A stretch of 64,000 nucleotides of DNA from Vibrio mediterranei (GTDB lineage Bacteria > Pseudomonadota > Gammaproteobacteria > Enterobacterales > Vibrionaceae), in contig NZ_FLLQ01000003.1 of the NCBI RefSeq assembly GCF_900088415.1, positions 248,001-312,000 on the forward strand, written 5' to 3'. The notes under the pieces are model-generated. The model was not told where the DNA came from. It did no database searches and saw only the letters and a list, made by a program, of their open reading frames with translations. The first letter of the stretch is position 1. Each line of letters starts with the position of its first letter. Both the position numbers and the translations under genes were made by a program. Positions 55,419 through 63,344 of this stretch are shown here, piece by piece.

Positions 55419-56066
55419 ATGAATACCTTTAAAGGCATTGAGCGAGCGATTTACGAATATCTTATTACTCATGCTGGTGAGTTACATGAGATCTCGGCTA
55501 AAACTATAGCCAATAAGGCGCTGACTACGACGACATCTGTCAATCGAGTGTGCAAAAAAATGGGGTATGCGAGCTATACCGAGCTTCGATACAGGCTTGA
55601 AAATGACTTGCGTAAGCAAACAGTGACAAAGGATGAAGAAGAGTCACAATTGCAGCGTATTTCATCTGTCGCTAATGCACTTAGTCAGTCTCCGGTCGTC
55701 TATCTCTATTCACGTGGAGCATCGATTGTTAGCGTGACCTATTTATCGCGTTTTTTATCGCTGGCGAACATACCTCATCTAGTGATTACCGATATTCATC
55801 AGTTAGCTCGAGCTGAAAAAGGAACGTTGATCTTAGTCAGTAAGTCCGGTGAAACGCAGGCAGTTGTGGAAATGGCACATAATGCAAAGCGTAAGGGGTT
55901 GAAAGTGTTTGCTATTAGCCATATCGGTTCGACATTGTCTTCGATTGCTAACACTAACCTTGACTTGGAAGAGCAGGTCGACGGTATTTCTCCATATCGG
56001 CGCGAGTCGCAAATTCAGTTGCTTAAAATTATCGATGTTATTGGACAAACGCTTTTGGAGGGGTAA
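55419..56066 (+). CDS. MurR/RpiR family transcriptional regulator of the sugar operon
   Basis: A 215-residue regulator: N-terminal RpiR helix-turn-helix (about residues 1-75, KTIANKALTTTTSVNRVCKKMGYASYTELRYRLEN-type; core SVNRVCKKMGYASY) and a C-terminal SIS sugar-phosphate-binding domain (VYLYSRGASIVSV, LILVSKSGETQAVVEMA). It is transcribed divergently from the PTS operon and very likely senses its phosphosugar product. E. coli uses a GntR-type regulator (MngR) for mannosylglycerate, so this is a different control type. It is shorter than usual for the family (about 280). Confidence 0.87.
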   Translation: MNTFKGIERAIYEYLITHAGELHEISAKTIANKALTTTTSVNRVCKKMGYASYTELRYRLENDLRKQTVTKDEEESQLQRISSVANALSQSPVVYLYSRGASIVSVTYLSRFLSLANIPHLVITDIHQLARAEKGTLILVSKSGETQAVVEMAHNAKRKGLKVFAISHIGSTLSSIANTNLDLEEQVDGISPYRRESQIQLLKIIDVIGQTLLEG

Positions 56067-56196
56067 TAGACCAATCATTTGTCTGTAATTTGTTATTTCT
56101 AGCAAATTTAAGTGATCTTTCTCGTGTAACGACAGAGTCTTACAAAGTCTGATGGTTTTTCTCTAGAATAAAATCATTCTCTAATTTCCTTTACAT

Positions 56197-56288
56197 ATTC
56201 AACGAAATACTTTGTATCACTAGAGTGAATTTGTATTTAGTTAGAACAATCATACTTATTCAATTATTTTGTAACATATTCGTTGAAT
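56197..56288. repeat. Widely spaced 10-bp inverted repeat upstream of a small gene
   Basis: ATTCAACGAA (56197-56206) and its exact complement TTCGTTGAAT (56279-56288) are 72 bp apart. The right arm overlaps a plausible -35 (TTGAAT, 56283-56288), with TAAGAAT 16 nt further on as -10. This could bind a dimer that loops DNA. Confidence 0.4.
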
Positions 56289-56381
56289 TTATAAACGATT
56301 TGCATAAGAATCACCCCTGAGCACTACGCTCAACCTTTCAAATTTATTTCGGATTATTAAGTGATTATGGAGGCACAGAAA

Positions 56382-56507
56382 ATGATGAATCGTATTTCTT
56401 TTATCAATATTTGTGCTGGCCGTTTTACTCATGCGGATCGAATCGCGACTGATCTATCTACTGCAATGGCAGCGGATAAACCGTCAATCGATACAGCACA
56501 CGCTTAA
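56382..56507 (+). CDS. Small hypothetical protein (41 residues)
   Basis: The frame begins with two ATG codons preceded by a strong GGAGG 8 nt upstream and encodes 41 residues starting MMNRISFINICAGRF and ending DTAHA. It is mildly hydrophobic at the start, then polar, with no recognised family. It is followed 114 bp later by a DUF1127 protein on the same strand, and a plausible promoter precedes it, so both could be co-transcribed. The strong ribosome site is the best evidence that it is translated. Confidence 0.5.
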   Translation: MMNRISFINICAGRFTHADRIATDLSTAMAADKPSIDTAHA

Positions 56508-56563
56508 TTAGTCCGTAACCTCAAGAGGCTGCGGAAATAGCAGTCAACTGAGGAATAACAACA

Positions 56564-56618
56564 TTTCTCCTTATATCCCGACCGCTATTTCTCTCCTCAA
56601 ATTATTTTCTAGGAGAAA
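56564..56618 (+). promoter_or_regulatory. Possible Shine-Dalgarno-sequestering structure before the DUF1127 gene
   Basis: TTTCTCCT (56564-56571) is exactly complementary to AGGAGAAA (56611-56618), which contains the ribosome site of the DUF1127 gene. A second pair, GAAATAGC (56534-56541) with GCTATTTC (56584-56591), crosses it, so two exclusive folds are conceivable. Confidence 0.35.
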
Positions 56619-56621
56619 ATT

Positions 56622-56873
56622 ATGCGTACTTCAATTTACTTAACTGTTGCAACTTGGCTTATTAAAGCAGACATCCAAAAAGAAGAGCGTGAGTGGAGAC
56701 GACGCTACCGTCGCAATGCACACCACTTGCCACTCCACAATGAGCACTTGTTAAAGGACATTGGTTTCGATAAACATGGCCGCCCACTTGGCCAAGTTGC
56801 TCCACCTCACATTGTAGCGAAACGTAAAACTCGTCATCTTCGTCGAGAATTACACTCTAGAATAGCTACGTAA
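56622..56873 (+). CDS. DUF1127 family small basic protein
   Basis: An 83-residue, strongly basic protein (EEREWRRRYRRNAHHLP, KRKTRHLRRELHSR). The DUF1127 core LHNEHLLKDIGFDKHGRP matches the family motif of LxxLDDxxLxDIGL type. DUF1127 proteins in alphaproteobacteria bind RNA and affect phosphate and carbon metabolism; the role in vibrios is unknown. The ATG is preceded by AGGAG. The terminator just downstream serves the convergent tas gene. Confidence 0.75.
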   Translation: MRTSIYLTVATWLIKADIQKEEREWRRRYRRNAHHLPLHNEHLLKDIGFDKHGRPLGQVAPPHIVAKRKTRHLRRELHSRIAT

Positions 56874-56905
56874 AAAAAGGGCAGGTCGCTTATCGCGACC
56901 TGCCC
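56872..56905 (-). terminator. tas terminator
   Basis: GGGCAGGTCGC / GCGACCTGCCC, an 11-bp G+C-rich stem, followed on the minus strand by seven T. It lies 20 bp past the tas stop and abuts the DUF1127 stop. Confidence 0.88.
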
Positions 56906-56925
56906 ATACTGAGTGAAAAACCTAT

Positions 56926-57960
56926 TTAGGGGCATGGGTTAGAATATTTAGCCCCTATTTCTTGAAGTTCATTCAAGAGTTCATCAGAGAGTTCCACGTC
57001 GATGCTGTTTATGTTGCTTTCTAACTGCTCAAGATTGGTTGCACCAATAATATTAGAAGCAACAAATGGAAGTTGATTAACAAAGGCTAGTGCCATCTGA
57101 GCTGGGTCAAGGTTATGCTCGCGAGCTAGGTTCACATAAGCTTGTGTTGCTTCAATACCTTGCGGAGTAAAGTAACGGACAAATCGCTCAAATAGACTGC
57201 AACGCGCTCCCTCTGGACGTTGCCCATCGAGATATTTTCCGCTCAAACAGCCAAAAGCGAGTGGTGAGTAAGCGAGTAACTCCACACCTTCGTGGTGGCT
57301 AATTTCAGAAAGGCCAACCTCAAAGCTACGGTTGAGTAAGTTGTAAGGGTTTTGGATCGAGACAATTCTTGGCAGATCATGTTTTTCGGCCAATTTAAGT
57401 AGCGTCATGACTCCCCAAGGTGTTTCATTAGAGACTCCGATATAGCGTATTTTTCCAGCTTTGATGAGTTCGTTCAGTGCTTCTAATGTTTCGATTAGTG
57501 TAACTTCTTCATTTCCTTCAGGATAAGGGTAGTTAAGCTGTCCAAAACAATTGGTTTTTCTTTGTGGCCAGTGCAATTGGTATAAATCGATATAATCGGT
57601 TTTTAAACGACTTAAACTATCGTCTACTGCCAAATGTATATTGCGTCTATCTAGACTCATATTGTCGCGAATATAAGGAATATTTCGCGGTCCAGCGACT
57701 TTAGTCGCTAATACTACTTTTTGTCTTTTATCTGAATGCGAAAGCCAATCGCCAATATATTGTTCTGTTTTTCCTTGAGACTTAGCACTTGGAGGAACGG
57801 GGTACATCTCTGCAGTATCAATCAAATTAACACCGCGTTCTAGAGCAAAATCGAGCTGACTGAATGCTTCCTGCTTGGTGTTTTGCTCACCAAACGTCAT
57901 TGTCCCTAAAGCTATCTTGCTGATTTCTAGCGAAGAGTGCGGGAGGTTATGATATTTCAT
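56926..57960 (-). CDS. tas: Aldo/keto reductase Tas
   Basis: A 344-residue NADP(H)-dependent oxidoreductase (E. coli Tas has 346). Catalytic residues of the AKR fold are visible: Asp and Tyr in NLIDTAEMYPVPP, Lys in VVLATKVAGP, and His in LYQLHWPQR. The C-terminal FVASNIIGATNLEQLESNI block binds the cofactor. The physiological substrate is unknown; E. coli tas suppresses a tyrosine requirement of starving cells. Tas lies near mutH in both E. coli and V. cholerae, supporting orthology. Confidence 0.93.
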   Translation of the reverse strand: MKYHNLPHSSLEISKIALGTMTFGEQNTKQEAFSQLDFALERGVNLIDTAEMYPVPPSAKSQGKTEQYIGDWLSHSDKRQKVVLATKVAGPRNIPYIRDNMSLDRRNIHLAVDDSLSRLKTDYIDLYQLHWPQRKTNCFGQLNYPYPEGNEEVTLIETLEALNELIKAGKIRYIGVSNETPWGVMTLLKLAEKHDLPRIVSIQNPYNLLNRSFEVGLSEISHHEGVELLAYSPLAFGCLSGKYLDGQRPEGARCSLFERFVRYFTPQGIEATQAYVNLAREHNLDPAQMALAFVNQLPFVASNIIGATNLEQLESNINSIDVELSDELLNELQEIGAKYSNPCP

Positions 57961-58106
57961 TGAGCCTTCCTTGTTTGTTGTTGTTTTTATCCACTATACC
58001 TCGTTTTGGTAAAAGATCTGCTTGTTTAGTACCCAATGTGATTATTTTTACTAAACTGACTTTTATCAGTAACGCATTATCCACAAAAAGAGTAAGGGGG
58101 TGGAAT

Positions 58107-58412
58107 ATGCAAAAACATCAGCTCGATCGTTGGCTACATGGGTATCACAAAGACACTTATAAACAACCCAAAGTTTTTGTGATTGGTTGTGCTGATATTT
58201 CACACTATCTGTTAGCAGTGGAATACAAACATAAATTAGAACCAATTAAACAAGATGATGAGCCAATTCATTTTGAGTCGTTGGACTCGGTGAAAGAGGA
58301 GTTGCATCGACTAGGTATCGAAAAAGCGTACCTTAGATTGCATAACGCTTACGATGAATGTGGCAGTGCGGAAATGAATCGCTATTGTGATATCGAGCTA
58401 AAACTTCATTAA
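58107..58412 (+). CDS. DUF6482 family protein
   Basis: A 101-residue soluble protein. The start at MQKHQLDRWLHGYHKD is supported by a strong AAGGGGG upstream; the open frame continues back toward the tas start but without homology. The sequence (KVFVIGCADISHYLLAVEYK, HRLGIEKAYLRLHNAYDECG) fits the DUF6482 family of vibrios and relatives, with no known function. It is convergent with mutH, only 20 bp between the stops. A consensus DnaA box, TTATCCACA, lies at 58077-58085, just before its ribosome site. Confidence 0.78.
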   Translation: MQKHQLDRWLHGYHKDTYKQPKVFVIGCADISHYLLAVEYKHKLEPIKQDDEPIHFESLDSVKEELHRLGIEKAYLRLHNAYDECGSAEMNRYCDIELKLH

Positions 58413-58432
58413 CTAGTTCGAAAATTTTTGGT

Positions 58433-59098
58433 TTAGACAAAGTACTGTTCAAGTATATGAGCAGTGAAGCGTGCTCTGAGGTAGAAACCTCGGGGTAGGG
58501 TACGTATTTTTTGTCCTGAAGTACCATAAGCTTCCGTTTTCACTCGGCTATTGGCAGCTTTAGGGCGAATTTGTAACACCTCGCCGGTGTGGGCCGTGAT
58601 CTGATTGACTTGACCTAATGAAATAAGCTCCATCAATTCTTCCCAATCATTTTTCAACATGGTCTCTTCTTCTGGAGATGGGCTCCAGATTAATGGAGAG
58701 CCAACATGTCGCTCTGCAACGGGGATCTCTCGTTCACCCTCAACCGGCAGCCAAAGGACACGAGACAGCTTATTGCGTATATGGCTAGTTTCCCACGTTA
58801 CTCCATGAATGCCGGTAAGTGGTGCAACACAGACGAAAGTTGATTCTAAAGGCTTGCCGGTATGGCTAATCGGAAGGCTCTTGAGCTCAACGCCAATATC
58901 GGGGAAGTCTTGAACAGGCTTACTTCCGGCCTTTGCACCTAAGTGCCACTCAAGTAGTTGTCCTACCCAACCCTTATCGCGCTTAAGGTTATCTGGTACG
59001 CACATGCCTGCCTGTGCAGCGAGTTCGCCAAATGTTAATCCTGCGATATCACGAGCGCGTTGTAATAGTTCTGTTTCGGAGGTTGGGGTAGGTTTCAT
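58433..59098 (-). CDS. mutH: DNA mismatch repair endonuclease MutH
   Basis: A 221-residue endonuclease that nicks the unmethylated strand at hemimethylated GATC sites during mismatch repair, after activation by MutS and MutL. The catalytic D-E-K set is visible in [16 protein letters not shown] (D...E-x-K), with [17 protein letters not shown] toward the C-terminus. The size is close to E. coli MutH (229). Its presence implies Dam methylation in this organism. It is divergent from rppH, as in E. coli, with a 628-bp spacer rich in DnaA boxes. Confidence 0.95.
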   Translation of the reverse strand: MKPTPTSETELLQRARDIAGLTFGELAAQAGMCVPDNLKRDKGWVGQLLEWHLGAKAGSKPVQDFPDIGVELKSLPISHTGKPLESTFVCVAPLTGIHGVTWETSHIRNKLSRVLWLPVEGEREIPVAERHVGSPLIWSPSPEEETMLKNDWEELMELISLGQVNQITAHTGEVLQIRPKAANSRVKTEAYGTSGQKIRTLPRGFYLRARFTAHILEQYFV

Positions 59099-59180
59099 AA
59101 ATACGCTGTAGGTTAATTTTGACCCAATAGGGAGCTGTCTATTCTATCATGGCGATGAAGAATTTATCGGTATAAAAAAA

Positions 59181-59692
59181 GATCAGTCTGTTTGAGATTT
59201 GATCTATTCATGACTTATCCACAGAAAATTTATTCTCTAAGTTGAATCTGCCATGCGCTGTATGAATAATCAGTGTTTTAAAGCGGATTAACACTTGATA
59301 AATCGAGGTTTGTTTGAAACTCGACAGTTTCAGTGTGGATAAAATAGCCATAGGTTGATCTTTAACCGATCTGAGTGTGTGTATTTATTTGTAGTAAATT
59401 AGAGACTTTTACTTGATTGGTTTAACTTTAAGTTAATGAAAATTATAATTTTAATTTTATCACTTCGATCTTGGAAAAATTTGACTTGGTAGAAAAAGAA
59501 CCAAAAAGTCGTAAAGATCATAGATTCTTCACATGGTTATTCACAGAAAAGGTGAATAAATGTGGGCTGGGTCTCATTGTTGTGTTGATAACTAAGGCTT
59601 TGCGCGAAACTTATCCAGTATGGCAGCATTTAATGGTAATTGTTCAAATTTACGGGCGACTAAGTTTGCTCAACTTGGGGATATGTGGAAAA
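59181..59692. other. DnaA-box/GATC cluster in the mutH-rppH spacer (DARS2-like candidate)
   Basis: Within 512 bp, four 9-mers match the DnaA-box consensus TTWTNCACA: TTATCCACA (59215), TGTGGATAA (59334, reverse), TTATTCACA (59537) and TGTGGAAAA (59684, reverse). Near-matches are TTATCCAGT (59611) and GGTGAATAA (59551, reverse). Six GATC sites lie at 59181, 59201, 59357, 59368, 59467 and 59516. AATCAGTGTTTTA (59268-59280) resembles an IHF site with one mismatch. A very AT-rich block occupies 59390-59465. From memory, the E. coli DnaA-reactivating sequence DARS2 lies in this same mutH-rppH (nudH) spacer. Identity as DARS2 is inference. Confidence 0.65.
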
Positions 59693-59726
59693 ATCAGGGT
59701 AATGAAAATTTAATTGAGGTTGGCCA

Positions 59727-60245
59727 GTGATAGATGGCGATGGTTACCGACTTAATGTTGGTATTGTGATTTGTAACAACCATGGTCAGGTCTTCTGGGC
59801 TAAGCGATACGGACAACATTCATGGCAGTTTCCTCAGGGTGGCATTGACGATGGTGAATCCCCTGAGCAAGCCATGTATCGAGAACTTTATGAAGAGGTG
59901 GGATTAACCAAGAACGACGTCAAAATCGTTGCAGTTAGTCGCCATTGGCTGAGATATAAGTTACCCAAGCGATTAGTACGCTGGGATTCGAAGCCAGTCT
60001 GTATTGGGCAAAAACAGAAATGGTTTTTACTGCGTTTAGATTGTGATGAATCTAAGATCAACATGCAGCGTGGTAATACCCCTGAATTTGATGGTTGGCG
60101 CTGGGTAAGTTATTGGTATCCAGTCAGGCAAGTGGTTTCTTTTAAACGGGATGTGTATCGACGTGCGATGAAAGAGTTTGCATCATTGGCAATGCCGTTT
60201 AAGGAACGTAAATTTAAAGGCAAGAGAAAGCATCGAAGAGGGTAA
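59727..60245 (+). CDS. rppH: RNA pyrophosphohydrolase RppH
   Basis: A 172-residue Nudix hydrolase that removes pyrophosphate from the 5' end of mRNAs and triggers RNase E decay. The Nudix box [22 protein letters not shown] (quoted core: [11 protein letters not shown]) is intact, and the N-terminal [16 protein letters not shown] is characteristic. GTG start. The C-terminus is strongly basic ([14 protein letters not shown]). It lies 2 bp upstream of ptsP, the same order as in E. coli, so the two share a transcript. Confidence 0.95.
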   Translation: MIDGDGYRLNVGIVICNNHGQVFWAKRYGQHSWQFPQGGIDDGESPEQAMYRELYEEVGLTKNDVKIVAVSRHWLRYKLPKRLVRWDSKPVCIGQKQKWFLLRLDCDESKINMQRGNTPEFDGWRWVSYWYPVRQVVSFKRDVYRRAMKEFASLAMPFKERKFKGKRKHRRG

Positions 60246-60247
60246 GT

Positions 60248-62498
60248 ATGCTATCGCAACTAAGGGATATAGTTGAGCACGTTTCAAAGGTTGAAGATGT
60301 GCACGCCGCCCTCGAAATTCTTGTTCAACAAACTTGTGCAGCTATGCATACTGAATGCTGCACAATTTATTTGGCAAATAACGATAAACAGCGTTTGGAG
60401 TTAATGGCGACACAGGGCCTGACCTTCAAAGGCGACACTATCCATATCGATTTTAACGAAGGTCTAGTTGGCCTCGTAAAACGAACCGCCGAACCGATTA
60501 ACTTGGCAGAAGCTGCCAAACATCCCGCATTTAAATTCTTCCCAGAACTTGGTGAAGATATCTACCATTCTTTCCTTGGTACACCGATTATTCATCGTAA
60601 ACAGGTCCTTGGCGTTTTGGTTATCCAGCAAAAAACGTCGCGTCAGTTTAGCGAGATGGAAGAGTCTTTCTTAGTCACACTCGCAGCTCAGATAGCGGTT
60701 TTGATAGCACATGCAACTGCCCAGGGTCATGGCTTCTTTGACGATAATAAAACGGCGGTGATTAAAGGGATTGGGGCGTCATCGGGAGTAGCTATCGGCC
60801 CAATCTGGTGGGACAAACACTCAACCTGACTTAAGCAATGTATTTCCAGCTTCCGCGTTAGATATTGCGCGTGAACACGAAACGTTATCGGTCGCCATCG
60901 AAAATGCATTGGCTGACTTTAAGCGCATGCGTAAGAAGTTGGATCTTGAATTAAATAAAGATGCACTAGCAATATTTGATCTGTTCACTCACTTACTCAA
61001 TGATCCTATGCTGCGCAATGATTTAAAAGCGCAGATACAAAAAGGCGATCGAGCAGACTGGGCTTTGCGCCAAGTAGTAGAAAGCTATGCGAACCGTTTT
61101 GCCAAGATGTCTGATGTATACATGCGCGAGCGTGCTCAAGATGTCAAAGAGCTGGGCCAGCGTTTGCTGTTTTTCTTGCACAATACTGAGCAGCCTGTTC
61201 ATGAGTTCAACGAGCCTGTTATTCTAGTTGTGCGTGAACTTACTGCGTCCATTCTCGCTTCAGTACCCAAGGAACAGCTACTAGCTGTAGTGTCTCTTGA
61301 GGGGGCGGCGAACTCTCACGCGGCTATCTTATCCAGAGCGATGGGAATTCCTGCCGTTATGGGAGTGAACACTAACCCTGAGCGCTTAAGTGGCAAGGTT
61401 GGTATTGTTGATGGGTATAGCGGTGAGATTTTCCCTGACCCTAGCAATGAATTACTGCTTGAATACCAAGAGTTAGTGACAGAAGAGACTGAGCTGTCTC
61501 GAATGGTTGAACAAACCGTTGATCTTGAAGCAAGTACAAATGACGGTAAACGCATTCAAATTATGCTGAATGCAGGACTCAGCGCTGATACCAGTATTTC
61601 TTTGAATAAGAATGTCGATGGTGTGGGGCTATATCGAACCGAAATTTCCTTCTTGCTACAGCAGCAGTTCCCTTCGGAAGAAGAACAGGTGCATCAGTAT
61701 CGTTCGGTACTCGGTGCTTATCCAACTAAGCGTGTTGTGATGCGTACGCTGGATATCGGCGGCGACAAGCCTTTGCCTTATCTGCCTATTGATGAAGACA
61801 ATCCTTTTTTAGGTTGGCGAGGAATCCGCTTTACTCTCGATCATCCTGATATTTTCTTGATTCAGTTGCGTGCTATGCTTCGTGCGAGCGAGGGATTAGA
61901 TAACTTAAGCATTCTTTTGCCTATGGTGTCGTCGGTACAAGAACTTGACGGAGCGACGGCGCTTATTGATCAAGCTTATCAAGAAGTATCCGCAGAGCAT
62001 CCGAAGGTAAAACGCCCAGAAATTGGCGTTATGATCGAAGTACCTTCTATGTTGTACCTCTTACCATTTATGGCACAGAAGGTTGATTTTGTTTCGGTTG
62101 GAACGAACGACTTAACACAATATTTATTGGCTGTTGATCGCAACAACGCTCAGGTAGCCGATATATACGAAACCCTGCATCCTTCGGTGTTAGCGGCGAT
62201 GAAACATATTTTTGAAACTTGTCAGTCGTATCATCTTCCTGTTTGCATTTGTGGTGAGCTGGCAGGTGATCCTATTGGTGCTTTGCTGCTGGTGGGGCTT
62301 GGTTACGATACTTTAAGTATGAACACGTCGAACGTCGCGAAAGTGAAGTACTTGCTCAGACAGACCTCACAGCAGGAACTTAAGTTACTTGCTGACAAAG
62401 CATTGATGCAACCGTACGGTGAAACCATTTATAATCAAATGCGCGATTACTTTGAGGATAAAGGACTAGCTGGCTTCATCCGTGCTGGTAAGTCTTAA
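60248..62498 (+). pseudogene. ptsP: Phosphoenolpyruvate-protein phosphotransferase PtsP (EI-Ntr), frameshifted
   Basis: EI-Ntr starts the nitrogen phosphotransferase chain (PtsP to NPr to EIIA-Ntr). The first part, 60248-60829 (193 codons), holds the GAF sensor domain and the start of the next domain (IGPIWWDK), then runs into TGA. Similarity resumes in another frame with TQPDLSNVFPAS from base 60819 and continues to 62498. That part carries the phospho-His loop GAANSHAAILSRAMG and the PEP-binding barrel (TEISFLLQQ, CGELAGDP). Removing one base near 60818 gives 749 residues, matching E. coli (748). No slippery signal is evident; it is a real mutation or a sequence error. Confidence 0.85.
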
Positions 62499-62519
62499 AC
62501 CAACCCTTTTGGAATACAT

Positions 62520-63311
62520 GTGAACTACGAACTGATCTTATTACTACTGTGCCTTGGCGCAGTAGTCGGTACCATGTCCGGGTTGCTGGGCATTGGTGGG
62601 GGACTTATTGTTGTCCCTGCATTGGCCTTCATCCTACCTAAATTTGGTATCGCGAGTGATATGGTTATGCATATTGCACTGGCGACTTCCTTAGCCTCTA
62701 TCATTATTACATCAGGCTCTTCGGCACTTAACCATCTTAAACTGGGTAATGTTGATTTGTTTGTTATTAAATGGCTTATGCCTGGGGTGGTGATTGGCGG
62801 ATTTGCGGGGTCCAATGTTGCAGAGTGGATTCCTTCTCACTATCTACCGAAGGTGTTTGCTGTCATTGTACTGCTTCTGGCAATTCAGATGTTTTTGTCT
62901 ATCAAGTCGCAAGTGACGCGTAATCTTCCTAGTCCTTTTATCACAACTTGTTGTGGTGCGGGAATCGGCATGGTCTCGAGCTTAGCGGGGATTGGTGGAG
63001 GCTCAATGTCGGTTCCTTTTCTTAGTAAACATGGCGTTGAGATGAGAAAAGCGGTAGGCTCTTCATCAGTATGTGGTTGCGTGATCGCGATCGCAGGCAT
63101 GATTGGCTTTATTATGCATGGCGCTAAAGCACAAGGGCTACCGGAGTACAGTATCGGCTATGTCTACTTGCCGGCTTTGCTATCCATTGCTGCTACCTCA
63201 ATGTTAACAACGAAATTTGGTGCAAAATTGGCGACAACTATGCCAACACCGAAACTAAAGAAGATTTTTGCAGTCTTCTTATTATTCGTTGCATTTTCAA
63301 TGATGTTTTAA
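62520..63311 (+). CDS. TauE/SafE family sulfite exporter-like membrane protein
   Basis: A 263-residue inner-membrane protein with about eight hydrophobic helices and the duplicated TauE/SafE motif: GTMSGLLGIGGGLIVVPAL near the N-terminus and MVSSLAGIGGGSMSVPFL near residue 155. Members export organosulfur anions such as sulfite or sulfoacetate, but most have no known substrate. The GTG start lies 21 bp after ptsP and about 30 bp before lgt, so it is likely part of a rppH-ptsP-TauE-lgt transcript. Confidence 0.87.
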   Translation: MNYELILLLLCLGAVVGTMSGLLGIGGGLIVVPALAFILPKFGIASDMVMHIALATSLASIIITSGSSALNHLKLGNVDLFVIKWLMPGVVIGGFAGSNVAEWIPSHYLPKVFAVIVLLLAIQMFLSIKSQVTRNLPSPFITTCCGAGIGMVSSLAGIGGGSMSVPFLSKHGVEMRKAVGSSSVCGCVIAIAGMIGFIMHGAKAQGLPEYSIGYVYLPALLSIAATSMLTTKFGAKLATTMPTPKLKKIFAVFLLFVAFSMMF

Positions 63312-63344
63312 TCTCAATATTCAAACCTGATAAGTGAGCGTTTT

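Noticed and set aside
59471..59713. 80-codon frame between mutH and rppH
   Set aside because: It starts with TTG, has no ribosome site, shows no recognisable family, and overlaps the DnaA-box cluster; probably chance.
60909..62498. Independent intact gene for the C-terminal part of ptsP
   Set aside because: Homology extends upstream of the TTG at 60909 to 60819 in the same frame, and the two frames together equal one normal ptsP, so this is a broken gene rather than two.
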